Positions 42,108-51,175 are shown, numbered from the stretch's first letter. The stretch is 64,000 nt of DNA from Insolitispirillum peregrinum (GCF_042665255.1 NZ_JBHTCD010000014.1), one strand, 5' to 3'. A program made the numbers and translations. The notes: generated by a model from the sequence alone, not told the origin.

Positions 42108-44018
42108 TTACGGGCGGGCTTTGGGCTTGCCGAACGGCTTGCTCTTGCCGAACGCACCGGACTTGGCCGGTTTGTCACCGGACTTTTCGCGGAACGGCTT
42201 GTCGGCGGATTTGGCCCGGAACGGCTTGTCGCCGGACTTTTCACGGAACGGCTTGTCAGCGGACTTTTCGCGGAACGGCTTGTCGCCCGATTTTTCACGG
42301 AACGGCTTGTCACCCGACTTTTCACGGAACGGCTTGTCGCCGTCGGTGCGCGGGCGCGGGGCGCGGCGCGGCGCATCGCTGGGGGCACCATCGAGCAGGT
42401 CGATCTTGCCTTCCGGGTGCTGCACCTGACTGAGGGCCTGCTGGAAGCGTTCGGCGACGGCGGCGTCCACTTCAAACTGGGTTTCGCGTTCCAGAATGCG
42501 GATTGAACCGATATCGGGCTTGCTGATCCGGCCCTGACGGCAGATCAGCGGCAACAGCCAGCGCGGATCGGCATTCTTTTGACGGCCAATGTTCAGGCGG
42601 AACCACAGGGTCGGGCGGTCGGAATCCCCGCGCGGGCCGCGTTCCGGGCGTTCCCGCCGTTCGCTGTACTCGCCCTTTTCGCGCTTTTGGCGCGGCAGGT
42701 CCGGGCCGGGGTTGAACACGTCTTCGGCGGCGGGAAGCTGCGAGCGATAGAGCTGTACCAGTGCGGCGGCAATGGTTTCCGGGCTGTGGACAGCGGTCAG
42801 GCTTTGCGCCATCGCCACGGTTTCTTCGTCAGCCTGTTCGGTCAGCACCGGGTGGGCCAGCAGGCGCTGTTGATCCAGCGCGCGGATGTCGTCAACGGTC
42901 GGGACGTCGGTCCAGCTCAGTTCCAGACCGGCGCTGTGCAGCAGTTGTTCGGCCCGGCGGCGACGCGACAGCGGCACCATCAGGACGCTGACCCCCTTGC
43001 GGCCCGCACGGCCAGTCCGGCCGCTGCGGTGTTGCAGGGTTTCGGCAGTGCGCGGCAGTTCGGCGTGAATCACCAGATCCAGGCTGGGCAGGTCGATGCC
43101 ACGGGCGGCCACGTCGGTGGCGACGCAGACGCGGGCGCGGCCATCGCGCAGGGCCTGCAGGGCATGGTTCCGCTCGTTCTGGCTCAGTTCGCCGGACAGG
43201 GCGACCACCCCGAAGCCACGTTCCAGCAGGCTGCTTTGCAGATGGCGGACGGCTTCGCGGGTCGAGCAGAAAATCATCGTGGTCGGCGAGTCATAGAACC
43301 GCAGCAGGTTGACCACTGCGTGCTCGGTATCGGTCGGGGCAATCCGCACCGCCTTGTGCTCGATGTCGGCATGGCCCTGCGGCCCGGCAGACAGGGCAAT
43401 GCGGCAGGCGTTGCTCTGATAGCGCTGGGCGAGGGTGACGATTTCCTTCGGCAGGGTGGCCGAGAACAGCAGCGTCCGGCGACCGGCCGGCGTGGTGTCG
43501 AGAATCGCTTCCAGGTCTTCGCGGAAGCCCATGTCCAGCATTTCGTCGGCTTCGTCGAGCACCACCACCCGCAGGGCTTCGCTGCGCAGGGCCCCGCGTT
43601 CCAGATGGTCGCGCAGACGGCCCGGCGTGCCGACCACGATGTGTACACCACGGCTGAGCACGCGCTGTTCGGCGCGCGGGTCCATGCCGCCAACGCACGA
43701 GGCGACGCGGGCACCGGCCAGACCGTACAGCCAGCTCAGTTCTGTGTGGACCTGCAAGGCCAGCTCGCGGGTCGGGGCCACCACCAGCGCCAGCGGCTCG
43801 GCGGGGGCATCAAGGGTGCCGTCTTCGTTCAGCAGGGTCGAGGCCATGGCCAGACCGTAGGCGACCGTCTTCCCCGATCCTGTCTGAGCCGAAACCAGCA
43901 GATCGCGGTTTTCGGTGCCGGGGGCCAGCACGGCCGATTGTACCGACGTCAGATCGGTATAGGCGCGTTCGGCCAGCGCCCGGGCAAGGGGGTGATCGGA
44001 AGGAAAGAGATCCATCAT
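42108..44018 (-). CDS. DEAD-box ATP-dependent RNA helicase, DbpA/CsdA-like
   Basis: A 636-residue helicase. Motifs in order: SAQTGSGKT (I), APTRELA (Ia), GTPGRLRDH (Ib), VLDEADEML (II, DEAD), FSATLP (III), IFCSTREAV (IV), VATDVAARGID (V), HRSGRTGRAG (VI). Around residues 480-560 is a DbpA-type RNA-binding domain (RLNIGRQKNADPRWLLPLIC). The tail consists of repeats of a DKPFREKSG-type nonapeptide, a basic, disordered RNA-binding extension. Such enzymes act in ribosome assembly or cold-stress RNA remodelling. The start at 44018 (MMDLFPSD) is preferred to an upstream codon at 44147, though no strong ribosome-binding site is seen. Confidence 0.92.
   Translation of the reverse strand: MMDLFPSDHPLARALAERAYTDLTSVQSAVLAPGTENRDLLVSAQTGSGKTVAYGLAMASTLLNEDGTLDAPAEPLALVVAPTRELALQVHTELSWLYGLAGARVASCVGGMDPRAEQRVLSRGVHIVVGTPGRLRDHLERGALRSEALRVVVLDEADEMLDMGFREDLEAILDTTPAGRRTLLFSATLPKEIVTLAQRYQSNACRIALSAGPQGHADIEHKAVRIAPTDTEHAVVNLLRFYDSPTTMIFCSTREAVRHLQSSLLERGFGVVALSGELSQNERNHALQALRDGRARVCVATDVAARGIDLPSLDLVIHAELPRTAETLQHRSGRTGRAGRKGVSVLMVPLSRRRRAEQLLHSAGLELSWTDVPTVDDIRALDQQRLLAHPVLTEQADEETVAMAQSLTAVHSPETIAAALVQLYRSQLPAAEDVFNPGPDLPRQKREKGEYSERRERPERGPRGDSDRPTLWFRLNIGRQKNADPRWLLPLICRQGRISKPDIGSIRILERETQFEVDAAVAERFQQALSQVQHPEGKIDLLDGAPSDAPRRAPRPRTDGDKPFREKSGDKPFREKSGDKPFREKSADKPFREKSGDKPFRAKSADKPFREKSGDKPAKSGAFGKSKPFGKPKARP
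42178..42339 (-). repeat. Tandem 27-bp repeat coding for nonapeptides
   Basis: Six near-identical 27-bp units encode DKPFREKSG / DKPFREKSA / DKPFRAKSA in the tail of the helicase. Such in-frame repeats vary in copy number by slippage. Confidence 0.9.
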
Positions 44019-44376
44019 GGTGGTGATACGTCTTTGCGTCAAAAGGTGAGAAGCCGCCTCCTGCTCCGTCTGAAGCAGAAGTGGCGGCATGGATGTCCGG
44101 CAGATAGAGCAAATCCCGAGCAGGTACAAAACCCTGCGACGGCGCATTCACTGGCATAACACAAGGCCAGGGCATCTGCGGTGACCGCAAAGGTACGAAC
44201 AACACTCTGGACCGGAAACGGGTGCGGGCGAATCATCGGACCGCGCCCTTCTTCTAATGCATCGCGCGAAAAGTGGAAACCGCTTTTCGTCGTCTTTATG
44301 GTCTGGCCTGCCATCTGGTGGCTGCAATGCAGGCTTTACAGACTGTTTCGGTGGGAAAAGCCGACCTGTGCGGGTG
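44019..44376. other. Intergenic region between helicase start and Srf operon end
   Basis: There is no gene in these 358 bases. They carry the helicase promoter region (not resolved) and a partial palindromic repeat at 44257-44289. No clear terminator for the 13-gene operon was found; a palindrome CTGCAATGCAG occurs near 44324. Confidence 0.5.
44257..44289. repeat. Partial copy of the GCGAAAA palindrome
   Basis: GCGCGAAAAGTGGAAACCGC, then TTTTCG: same core as the first half of the repeats at 13962 and 40881, with single-base changes. The second half is missing. Confidence 0.7.
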
Positions 44377-45363
44377 TTACGGGACGGTGAACGAGGTCAC
44401 CCGCAGGTAATCCCGTCCGCTCACCCGGCCCTGAACGTAGCGGGCCTTGCCCTTTTCCACGACTCGCACGGTAAAGGCGCTGGTGGTCAGGCCCTGCCGC
44501 TGGCGGAACAGGTGGACGCCAACATGATAGGTGCCGCTGACCGTTGGCCGTTGTGACCAGGCGATATTTTCCACCGGCTCGGGGCTGATCGACTGGTCAA
44601 AGGCGTTGCGGTCGATATCGAGAATCCCGCCGCAGGCACTTTTGTTGGCAAAGGAAATCTCGCTGCCATCGGGGCATTCAACGTGCAGGTCCAGATCGTT
44701 GGCATCGTTCCACAGCAACGAAACAGTGATTTCGCCGGTTTTGGCTCCGGCGCGGGTCAACCGGCCAAGAAAAGACTGCTCGCGCTGGCGGTGTGCGGCT
44801 TGCTCGGCGGCTTGGCGGGCGCGGTCGCGCAACCGTTGCCGCCACTGGGCGAGGAACGGGCCGACCGTATCCACCGGACGCACCGAGGCACTTTTGTTCA
44901 TTCCCCAGTTGGTGACCACCGGCTGGGTGCCGACCTGAAACAGATGGTATTCGACCGGCTGCGGGAAATTCAGCAGCAGCGGCATCAACTGGGTATACAG
45001 CAGGCGGTCGCCGCTTTGCGGTTGGGTGGACAGCTCCTGTTCCATCGCCAGCACCTGCTGGCGGGTCTGCTCCAGCTGATCCAGCAATGCCGCCTGCTGG
45101 TCATCGGGCAGTTCGACAAACGGCGTCACCGCGCCTGTGTGCTGGGCAAACCACCTTACCGCCGTCCGCGCTTCATCAAAGCGGGGAATGGCAAACGGCG
45201 CTGCCGCCTGCGCACCCTGACGGCGTGCCAGCAGGGTCAGCAGCTTTTCGGCATTGACGGTGACCTTTTCGCCACTTTCCCCGACGAACAGGTATTCGTC
45301 CAGCAGGTTGCGGTCAACGAACTGACGCGGGGCAACACCGGGCCTATTTTGCATCACAGCCAT
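44377..45363 (-). CDS. Protein with SrfA-like segment and C-terminal YfaP/DUF2135-like domain
   Basis: A 328-residue protein with no signal peptide. A middle segment YHLFQVGTQPVVTNWGM resembles the QPV-WG motif of the SrfA-like protein at 60048 and the VWA protein at 61505. The C-terminal domain begins GEITVSLLWNDANDLDLHVE and contains CPDGSEISFANKSACGGI, the beta-sandwich of the YfaP/DUF2135 family. Charged helices rich in Q and R (about 175-200) link them. It is the last gene of the Srf operon. Its 5' end overlaps the protease gene by 20 bases; the start may instead be the ATG at 45354. Function unknown. Confidence 0.72.
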   Translation of the reverse strand: MAVMQNRPGVAPRQFVDRNLLDEYLFVGESGEKVTVNAEKLLTLLARRQGAQAAAPFAIPRFDEARTAVRWFAQHTGAVTPFVELPDDQQAALLDQLEQTRQQVLAMEQELSTQPQSGDRLLYTQLMPLLLNFPQPVEYHLFQVGTQPVVTNWGMNKSASVRPVDTVGPFLAQWRQRLRDRARQAAEQAAHRQREQSFLGRLTRAGAKTGEITVSLLWNDANDLDLHVECPDGSEISFANKSACGGILDIDRNAFDQSISPEPVENIAWSQRPTVSGTYHVGVHLFRQRQGLTTSAFTVRVVEKGKARYVQGRVSGRDYLRVTSFTVP

Positions 45364-46399
45364 TGGTCGTCGTTTGCGGCTGAATGCCCAGCCCCTTCAG
45401 ATAGGCGGCCAGATCGGAGGACGCCTGAGCGAAACCAGCGCTGGAGGCCTGTTCGACCGAGACGTTGATGAAGGTGTTGATGCCGACCACCCGGCCACAG
45501 CCATCGACCAGCGGCCCGCCGCTGTTGCCACCGGAAATCGGGGCGGAGTGGACGATCACCGGCAGGCCCTGAGTGCGGTTTTGCAGCGCCATCACCGCGC
45601 CCTGGCTCATGCCCAGTTCCGGCATGGCTTTCATGTCGCCGCGAATCAGGGCGCTGAAATTCATGTCGGTATCGAGCAGCAGGCCGGGAAAACCGGCGGC
45701 AACGACTGGCGTCAGTTCGCTGGTTTCCAGCGCCAGCGGCAACACCGTGTTGCTGCTGCCGTCCTGCACCTGCAACACCGCATAGTCGCGGCCATTCTGG
45801 CTTTTGGCGTTGGTCGAGGCGATCACGCGGGCGATTTTCGGGCTGTTCAGTCCCTTGCCCGCCACCACCACTTCGCCATTTTTGGCGGTTGCCACCACAT
45901 GGCTGTTGGTGACCACGATTGACGGAGTGACGAAAAAGCCCGAGCCGGAATCCTTTTCCGCCAGCACCAGCACCACCCCCTTGTGCAGGCGGTCCACCAG
46001 CTCCTTGCGGGCGATGGCCTGAGCATCCCCGGCATGGGAAGCCTCGGCGGCAGGCTTGCCGGAGGAGGCAGCCGGGGGAGCTGTCGTGTTGGTCAGCGGC
46101 GTGCTCAGGGGCTTGCCCTTGCCGTCCTGTGCTGGGGTGCCATCCTGCAAGACGGCCTGCGCCTGCCGGGGATCGGCGCAGACATCCCCGGCCAGAACGC
46201 TTTGCAACTGTTCGGACCGCAGGCGCAGGGCATCCACTTCGGCCTGACGGGCGGCCAGCGCGTCTGCCGCAGGAGGGGGAGGAGAGGCTGCCGGCTGGGC
46301 ATGGCCGGACTGGGGCAGCCCGGCCAGCAGCGGCCCGGCCAGAACCAGCAAGGCACAGAGGGTGCGGTGCGTGCGATCGCGTGGCGAACTGTGCGTCAT
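45344..46399 (-). CDS. Periplasmic trypsin-like serine protease
   Basis: A 351-residue protein. Signal peptide (residues 1-35, ending SGHA), a proline- and alanine-rich linker, then a chymotrypsin-fold protease. The catalytic triad is visible: His in TNSHVVA, Asp in GRDYAVLQV and Ser in SGGNSGGPLVD. No PDZ domain follows, unlike DegP. It lies in the middle of a tight operon, suggesting it processes an operon partner or acts as a regulated output. The 3' end overlaps the last gene. Confidence 0.87.
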   Translation of the reverse strand: MTHSSPRDRTHRTLCALLVLAGPLLAGLPQSGHAQPAASPPPPAADALAARQAEVDALRLRSEQLQSVLAGDVCADPRQAQAVLQDGTPAQDGKGKPLSTPLTNTTAPPAASSGKPAAEASHAGDAQAIARKELVDRLHKGVVLVLAEKDSGSGFFVTPSIVVTNSHVVATAKNGEVVVAGKGLNSPKIARVIASTNAKSQNGRDYAVLQVQDGSSNTVLPLALETSELTPVVAAGFPGLLLDTDMNFSALIRGDMKAMPELGMSQGAVMALQNRTQGLPVIVHSAPISGGNSGGPLVDGCGRVVGINTFINVSVEQASSAGFAQASSDLAAYLKGLGIQPQTTTNGCDAK

Positions 46400-46435
46400 G
46401 GTCTGTGGCTCTCCCTTCCCCGTACCGTGTGTGAC

Positions 46436-46942
46436 TTACCGGCGGACCAGCAGATCGACTTCGCGTTCCAGCGCTTCGCGTTCCTTGCGCAGGTCGTCCA
46501 GTCGTTTCTGCTTGTCGGCATCCGGGGTAAAGGTGTCTTGCTGCAACAGCTTGATCTTCTTTTCCAGCGAGTCGATGTCACGGTTCAGCGCGGTAACGTC
46601 GGCCTTTTTCTTGCTGTTGGCCTTTTGGGCCGCTGCCAGCTTGTTGCGGCTGGCCTGTAGCGACTTCTGGAAGTCGGCGTATTTGGCTTCGGCAGCCTCA
46701 CGCTGGGCCTTGACGTCGGCGCTCTGGGCGGCGAGGCGTTCGGCGGCGCGGCTTTGCTGGACGTTCTTGTCCTGCTCGTCTTCCAGCGTCTTCTGGCGCT
46801 CGTCGATGCGGTTCTGGTAGGTGCCGTTCGACAGGTTGCTGATCCCGGACAGGAAGCCGCCCTGGGCCGGGTCTTCGCTGGTGGTGCAGCCGCTGACGCC
46901 AACGGCCAGCAGGACGGCGAGGGGGAGGAGGTGGGCGCGCAT
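46436..46942 (-). CDS. Coiled-coil lipoprotein
   Basis: A 168-residue protein with signal peptide and lipobox VSGC (Cys19). The mature part is almost wholly coiled coil (LAAQSADVKAQREAAEAKYA, then LNRDIDSLEKKIKLLQQ) ending in RR. No Asp at +2 (Cys-Thr-Thr), so the outer membrane is the expected location. It sits 14 bases after the glycine-zipper lipoprotein gene. By position it may play the part of the outer-membrane lipoprotein TagQ, but no sequence similarity can be claimed. Confidence 0.8.
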   Translation of the reverse strand: MRAHLLPLAVLLAVGVSGCTTSEDPAQGGFLSGISNLSNGTYQNRIDERQKTLEDEQDKNVQQSRAAERLAAQSADVKAQREAAEAKYADFQKSLQASRNKLAAAQKANSKKKADVTALNRDIDSLEKKIKLLQQDTFTPDADKQKRLDDLRKEREALEREVDLLVRR

Positions 46943-46956
46943 GGGGGGTACTCCTG

Positions 46957-47676
46957 TCAGCCGACGCGGGACACGGTACGGCGCTTGGCCAGCGAGTCGC
47001 GTTCGGCCTGCAACTGGCTGATCTGGCGTTCCATCTCGGTGATTTCGCTGTTCAGTTCCTTGGCCTGTGCCGACTTTCCTTTGCCTGCCAGAGTATTGGC
47101 GGCTTCGGTGTAGTTGGCCTGCCGCTTGCGCAGCTCGGTCAGGGTGCTGTCGAGGTAGGCAGTGTTGGAATCCACCGACGCCATCTTGCTCTTGGCCTGA
47201 TCCATGGTGATCTTGCCCGCTGCCAGATCCTTGTCGATCTGCTCGATGCGCTGCTTGTCTTCGGCAACCACCTGCTCGGTGGTGGCGATGACGTTGGCCA
47301 GGCGGCCGTTTTCTTCGCGCACGTCGGCGATCATCGAATCAAGCTGCTGTTCCTTGTTGGCGTACTTTTCCTGCTTGTCGGCGACATAGGCCCCGGCTCC
47401 GGCCCCGATGCCGCCGCCAATGGCGCAGCCGATGGCGGCATGTTGCAGGCGGTTACCCTTTTGCGCCGTCGCCGCCCCCAGCACGCCCCCCAGCACGCAG
47501 CCCAGCAGCGCGCCTTCGGCGATGGTCTGGTTATAGGTGTCGGCCTGCTGGCGCAGCCGCTGTTCGGCGGGCGACAGCGGCTCGCCGTTGCTGTTGGTGG
47601 TGGTCTGACAGGCCGACAGCAGCAACGAAGCGGACAGGGTCAGGGCGGTCACTTTCATCAGGGTCTTCATCATCAT
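46957..47676 (-). CDS. Glycine-zipper and coiled-coil lipoprotein
   Basis: A 239-residue protein. Signal peptide with lipobox LSAC; a hydrophobic glycine-zipper segment (GALLGCVLGGVLGAATAQKG and AIGCAIGGGIGAGAGAY, about residues 55-100) that may insert into the outer membrane; then long coiled coil to the end. Three ATG codons in a row start the gene after GGAAGAGGG, and the third has the best spacing. The 10-base gap to the FGE-fold gene and the same direction place it in the operon. A structural or anchoring role at the outer membrane is likely. Confidence 0.8.
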   Translation of the reverse strand: MMMKTLMKVTALTLSASLLLSACQTTTNSNGEPLSPAEQRLRQQADTYNQTIAEGALLGCVLGGVLGAATAQKGNRLQHAAIGCAIGGGIGAGAGAYVADKQEKYANKEQQLDSMIADVREENGRLANVIATTEQVVAEDKQRIEQIDKDLAAGKITMDQAKSKMASVDSNTAYLDSTLTELRKRQANYTEAANTLAGKGKSAQAKELNSEITEMERQISQLQAERDSLAKRRTVSRVG

Positions 47677-47686
47677 CCCTCTTCCG

Positions 47687-49255
47687 TTAAGGAGCCTGCA
47701 GTTTGTTCCAGTCGCCAAGCCACTGTATGCGGGCCACTTTCTTGTCTTTCTGATAGGCGGCGATATGCGTAAAATACTGATCTACATAAGGTTTCAGTTC
47801 CGCCAGCCCCATGCCCTGCAATTCGACCAGCAGGATTTCGCGCTGATGCCTGAGGGTGTCGCTGCTGTAGTCTTCGGCGGTGCGGATCAGGGTGTCGGCA
47901 TAATACCGCAGGTTGCCGTCCATGACCGTCTGCTCATGATCCAGCTCATCCTTATAGCTTTTGGCGCGCGGATCATCTACCCCCCCTGTCTCGACCCGGC
48001 CCTTGTACACTTTTGCCAGCGCATCAATGGCGTGGGCGTCATCGCTCAGCTTGCGGCCCAGAAAGGCTCCCAGCCGCAGCGATGCCTTGGCGGCGCGGTC
48101 GCGCTGGTCATCGCGGGCGGCGATGTTGGCGCGCAGGGTGGTTTGCAGCTTTTCCAGCCGGGCTTTGGTCGCCGGGTCGGTGCTGGCCTTGGCCAGCAGG
48201 GCCAGATCTTCCAGCGGATCATCGGAGGTCTTGACCGGAGCGGCATTGTCCGCCGCCGAGACCGCCCCCAGCTTGCCCCACTCATCCTTCAGCGTTTGCA
48301 GGCGCTTTTGCGAGGTCAGCACCGGGGCGGCGACCACCACCCGAAAGCCGGTGGTCTTGCTGCGGCGGGGTGTCGCCCCTTCATAGAACGGCACTTCCTG
48401 CCGGTCAGCGCTGCGCATGTCTTCGGCGCTGGTCATGTAATTGCCACCGCGCACCACGAACGAGCCGCTTTGCCCGTGCAGCCGGTCCAGCCGGTTGAGG
48501 CGGAACGGTTCAAAGATGATCTCGTCCATGTTGCCCAGCACGTCGAACAGCCCCAGCGGATTGGGCTCCAGCTGGCCGGTCAGGTTCGGTTTGCCGTTGG
48601 CTGACTGGGTGCCAGCGAACCAGGCGTATTTGTTCAGCCCGCCGGTCATCGGGAACAGGCGCTCGTTGAATTCGGCAGGTGAGACCTTGATGCCGCCCCG
48701 GGCGGCGAATTCCCATTCGACCTCGGTCGGCAGGCGGACATAGCCCGCTTCACCGTCTTCGCTCGGCAGGGATTTCAGCGCGTTTTGCCGCAGCCATTGG
48801 CTGTACCTGTCGGAAAAGGCGATGGCATCGAACCAGCTGACACCGCCCTTTGACAGCCGTTTGGCCTGTGACGGCTTGCTGTCGGGGCAGGTGTCGTTCA
48901 TCACCGCGTCGTACTGGGCCTCGGTGATTTCATATTTGCCAATCAGGTAATAGCGGGCCTTGGCCTTGCTGTCGGTGAAGCTGCCTGCGACATAGGCCGG
49001 GTGGCTGCCTTCGGCAAAGCCGCGCTCCTGATCCTGTCCGCCGACGGTGATCTGATAGTCGCTATAGGCGTCACCGCCCGGCACCTGCACCGGGCGGAAC
49101 ACCATCGACCCGCCGCAGGGCATCGGCAGGACAGTGTCCCCCTCCAGCGGCTTGGGGTTATAGACCTTGCTGTCCCACGCTTCGGGGGCGGCAAGGGCCG
49201 GGGTGATGCTGGCCAGCAGGGAAGCGGCCACCAAGCCCAAAGTCTTAAATTTCAC
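47687..49255 (-). CDS. Periplasmic FGE-fold (SUMF1/TagR-like) protein, non-catalytic
   Basis: A 522-residue protein. The signal peptide (LGLVAASLLASITPALA) follows a GTG start at 49255. An earlier ATG at 49288 overlaps the permease gene more. Residues about 30-310 form a formylglycine-generating-enzyme fold: YYLIGKYEITEAQYDAVMN, LPTEVEWEFAARGG, LGLFDVLGNMDEI and VVRGGNYM, closing at TTGFRVVV. The active-site cysteines of real FGE are missing, so it is a binding protein. A helical domain fills residues 320-520. Fold, location and its place beside an FtsX-like ABC pair match TagR, the periplasmic activator of the PpkA pathway. Confidence 0.82.
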   Translation of the reverse strand: MKFKTLGLVAASLLASITPALAAPEAWDSKVYNPKPLEGDTVLPMPCGGSMVFRPVQVPGGDAYSDYQITVGGQDQERGFAEGSHPAYVAGSFTDSKAKARYYLIGKYEITEAQYDAVMNDTCPDSKPSQAKRLSKGGVSWFDAIAFSDRYSQWLRQNALKSLPSEDGEAGYVRLPTEVEWEFAARGGIKVSPAEFNERLFPMTGGLNKYAWFAGTQSANGKPNLTGQLEPNPLGLFDVLGNMDEIIFEPFRLNRLDRLHGQSGSFVVRGGNYMTSAEDMRSADRQEVPFYEGATPRRSKTTGFRVVVAAPVLTSQKRLQTLKDEWGKLGAVSAADNAAPVKTSDDPLEDLALLAKASTDPATKARLEKLQTTLRANIAARDDQRDRAAKASLRLGAFLGRKLSDDAHAIDALAKVYKGRVETGGVDDPRAKSYKDELDHEQTVMDGNLRYYADTLIRTAEDYSSDTLRHQREILLVELQGMGLAELKPYVDQYFTHIAAYQKDKKVARIQWLGDWNKLQAP

Positions 49256-50444
49256 GCAGGCTTTCTGCCGGATCAATGCGCGCTGCACGATATCCCCCCA
49301 ACGAAGAGGCCACCAGGGCCAGGACTACAGTCACTGCCAGCGCAACGGCGATATCGCCGGGGAGCAGCAGGCAGGCGAATTCTTCCTGACTCAGGGTGTT
49401 GGCGAGCATCGAATTGACGATCCACGCCACCCCCCCGGCCAGAGCCGCCGACAGGCTGGTGCCAAGGATGGCGATCAGCGCCGCCTGTACCACCGGAAAG
49501 GCCATCACCGCGCCGGGTGGAAAGCCAACCAGCCGCATCAGTGCCAGATCCTTGCGCTTGCGGTCAACATTGGCCCACAGCGAGGCCGCCAGCGACAGCA
49601 GATAGCCGCCGATGGCCAGCGACGCGATGATGGCAAACAGCGAGCCGAGTGTCTTGTCCACCGATTTGACCATCGCAATCTCGTCGGCCTTGGTGCGCAC
49701 CTCGATGGATTGCGCCCGCAACTGGTCGGCCAGTCCCTGCACCGCATCCAGTGAAGCGGCGAACAGCCGCAGGCTGGCAAAGGTGCGGCTTTGCAAGGGC
49801 TGCGGCGTGTCGTGACCGTCGCGGAAATCCTCGACCGCCGCCAGCATGTCGAGGCTGACGAACGCCCCGTCGCGGCCAAAGCTGGCTTCGGGCAGTACGG
49901 CGCCGACGGTCAGCGGCAGGCGCTGGACCTGACGGCCGCCGTTGAGGGTGCGGGCGACCAGCGCGGTGATCTGGCTGCCGGGGCTGACCGCCAGTTTCTG
50001 CGCCGCGCTGTGGCTGAGGATCACCTGATCCCGGCCCGTGGGAGGCGTCTGTCCGGTCAGCAGCGGATCACCGCTGGCGGTGGGCACCAGTTCCGCCCCG
50101 GCCAGTGACCGGCCTTCGGCGGCTTGCAGGTCGATGGTGGCGGCCAGCGAGCGGGTGCGCGGGATGGCAAAGCCGACCGCCGGATTTTTGGCAAGACTGG
50201 CAAGCCACGCCGGATCGAGGCGATAGCTGCCGACCACCACCACTTCCAGCGTGCGCGGGTCCGACAGCAGGCGGTCGCGCATGGTGGTGACGATGCCGGA
50301 TTTCAGCCCGAACAGCACCAGCAACGGCGCCAGCACGGCGGCCAGCGCCAGAATCAGGCAAAAGGAAACCCGCCATTCGTGCAGGATGTCGATCAGGGCC
50401 AGCCGGGCGGTACTGCGATAGGCGGCCAGACGGGGAGTGCTCAT
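49245..50444 (-). CDS. FtsX/MacB-type ABC transporter permease (TagS-like)
   Basis: A 399-residue protein with one N-terminal membrane helix (LILALAAVLAPLLVLFGL), a periplasmic domain of about 200 residues, and three C-terminal helices (LFAIIASLAIGGYLLSLAAS and following) ending RAARIDPAESLREI. That is the FtsX/LolC/MacB mechanotransmission layout, which moves signals rather than solutes. With the ATPase at 50441 it corresponds to TagS of the TagQRST set. It overlaps the ATPase gene by four bases and the FGE-fold gene by about eleven. Confidence 0.87.
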   Translation of the reverse strand: MSTPRLAAYRSTARLALIDILHEWRVSFCLILALAAVLAPLLVLFGLKSGIVTTMRDRLLSDPRTLEVVVVGSYRLDPAWLASLAKNPAVGFAIPRTRSLAATIDLQAAEGRSLAGAELVPTASGDPLLTGQTPPTGRDQVILSHSAAQKLAVSPGSQITALVARTLNGGRQVQRLPLTVGAVLPEASFGRDGAFVSLDMLAAVEDFRDGHDTPQPLQSRTFASLRLFAASLDAVQGLADQLRAQSIEVRTKADEIAMVKSVDKTLGSLFAIIASLAIGGYLLSLAASLWANVDRKRKDLALMRLVGFPPGAVMAFPVVQAALIAILGTSLSAALAGGVAWIVNSMLANTLSQEEFACLLLPGDIAVALAVTVVLALVASSLGGYRAARIDPAESLREI

Positions 50445-51172
50445 TCGTTTTGCCCTCCCTGACGATAGGCAAGGTCATTGAAGCAGGTCAGGCCGCTTTC
50501 GGCCATCTGTGCCTGCACTGGCCGCACCTCAAAGCGCGACAACAGGTCCCAGTCATGGCTGACCACCAGAATGCCGACCGACAGCGCGCGGGCGATGTGC
50601 AGCAGCAGTTCCATCACCCGCACCGAATGGGCCGGGTCGAGGGAGGCGGTCGGCTCGTCGGCCAGAATCAGGCGTGGCTTGTGGGCCAGCGCACGGGCAA
50701 TCGCCACCCGTTGCCGCTCGCCAATCGACAGGGCGGCGGGCTTGTTGTCCAGCAGCCGCCCCAGTCCCAGCACCTTGATCAGGTGTTGTTCGTGCTGGCT
50801 GTTGCGCGGCAGGCCCAGCAGGTCGCACGACAGGCGGATGTTGTCGCGCACGCTGAGAAACGGCAGCAGACCGCCGGTTTGCAGGACATAGCCAATGTGC
50901 TGCGCCCGCACGGCGGCCAGCGCCGACTGCTTGTCCTGCTGCCACAGGGCGGCAATGTCGTGGCTGCCCAGCCGGAAGCACCCGGCCTGCTGCGGGCGCA
51001 GCACCAGCCCGACCAGATCGAGCAGGGTGCTTTTGCCACAGCCACTGGGGCCGATGATGCCGACCGCTTCGCCCTGATGCAGGGTCAGTGCTTCGATCTG
51101 CAAGGTGAAGCCCTGTGACCCTGCACCCCGGTTGCCGGTCAGATCGCGGATATCAAGCAACGCTCCGGCCAT
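50441..51172 (-). CDS. ABC transporter ATP-binding protein (LolD/TagT-like)
   Basis: A 243-residue ATPase with Walker A GPSGCGKSTLLDLVG, Q-loop YVLQTGGLLPFLSV, signature LSIGERQRVAIARAL, Walker B LILADEPTASLD and switch His VVSHDWDLL. The signature has Ile instead of Ser-Gly-Gly (LSIGE), a minor variation. This is the LolD/MacB group that partners FtsX-like permeases, hence TagT-like here. It lies three bases from the VWA gene and overlaps the permease. Confidence 0.9.
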   Translation of the reverse strand: MAGALLDIRDLTGNRGAGSQGFTLQIEALTLHQGEAVGIIGPSGCGKSTLLDLVGLVLRPQQAGCFRLGSHDIAALWQQDKQSALAAVRAQHIGYVLQTGGLLPFLSVRDNIRLSCDLLGLPRNSQHEQHLIKVLGLGRLLDNKPAALSIGERQRVAIARALAHKPRLILADEPTASLDPAHSVRVMELLLHIARALSVGILVVSHDWDLLSRFEVRPVQAQMAESGLTCFNDLAYRQGGQNE

Positions 51173-51175
51173 CCC

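Noticed and set aside
42178..42339. CRISPR array
   Set aside because: The 27-bp units are contiguous, in frame and without spacers, and lie within a coding gene.
42579..44159. 526-codon plus-strand frame opposite the helicase gene
   Set aside because: The helicase on the other strand has all DEAD-box motifs; the antisense product shows no domain.
47687..49255. True formylglycine-generating sulfatase-modifying enzyme
   Set aside because: The catalytic cysteines are absent and no sulfatase gene is near.
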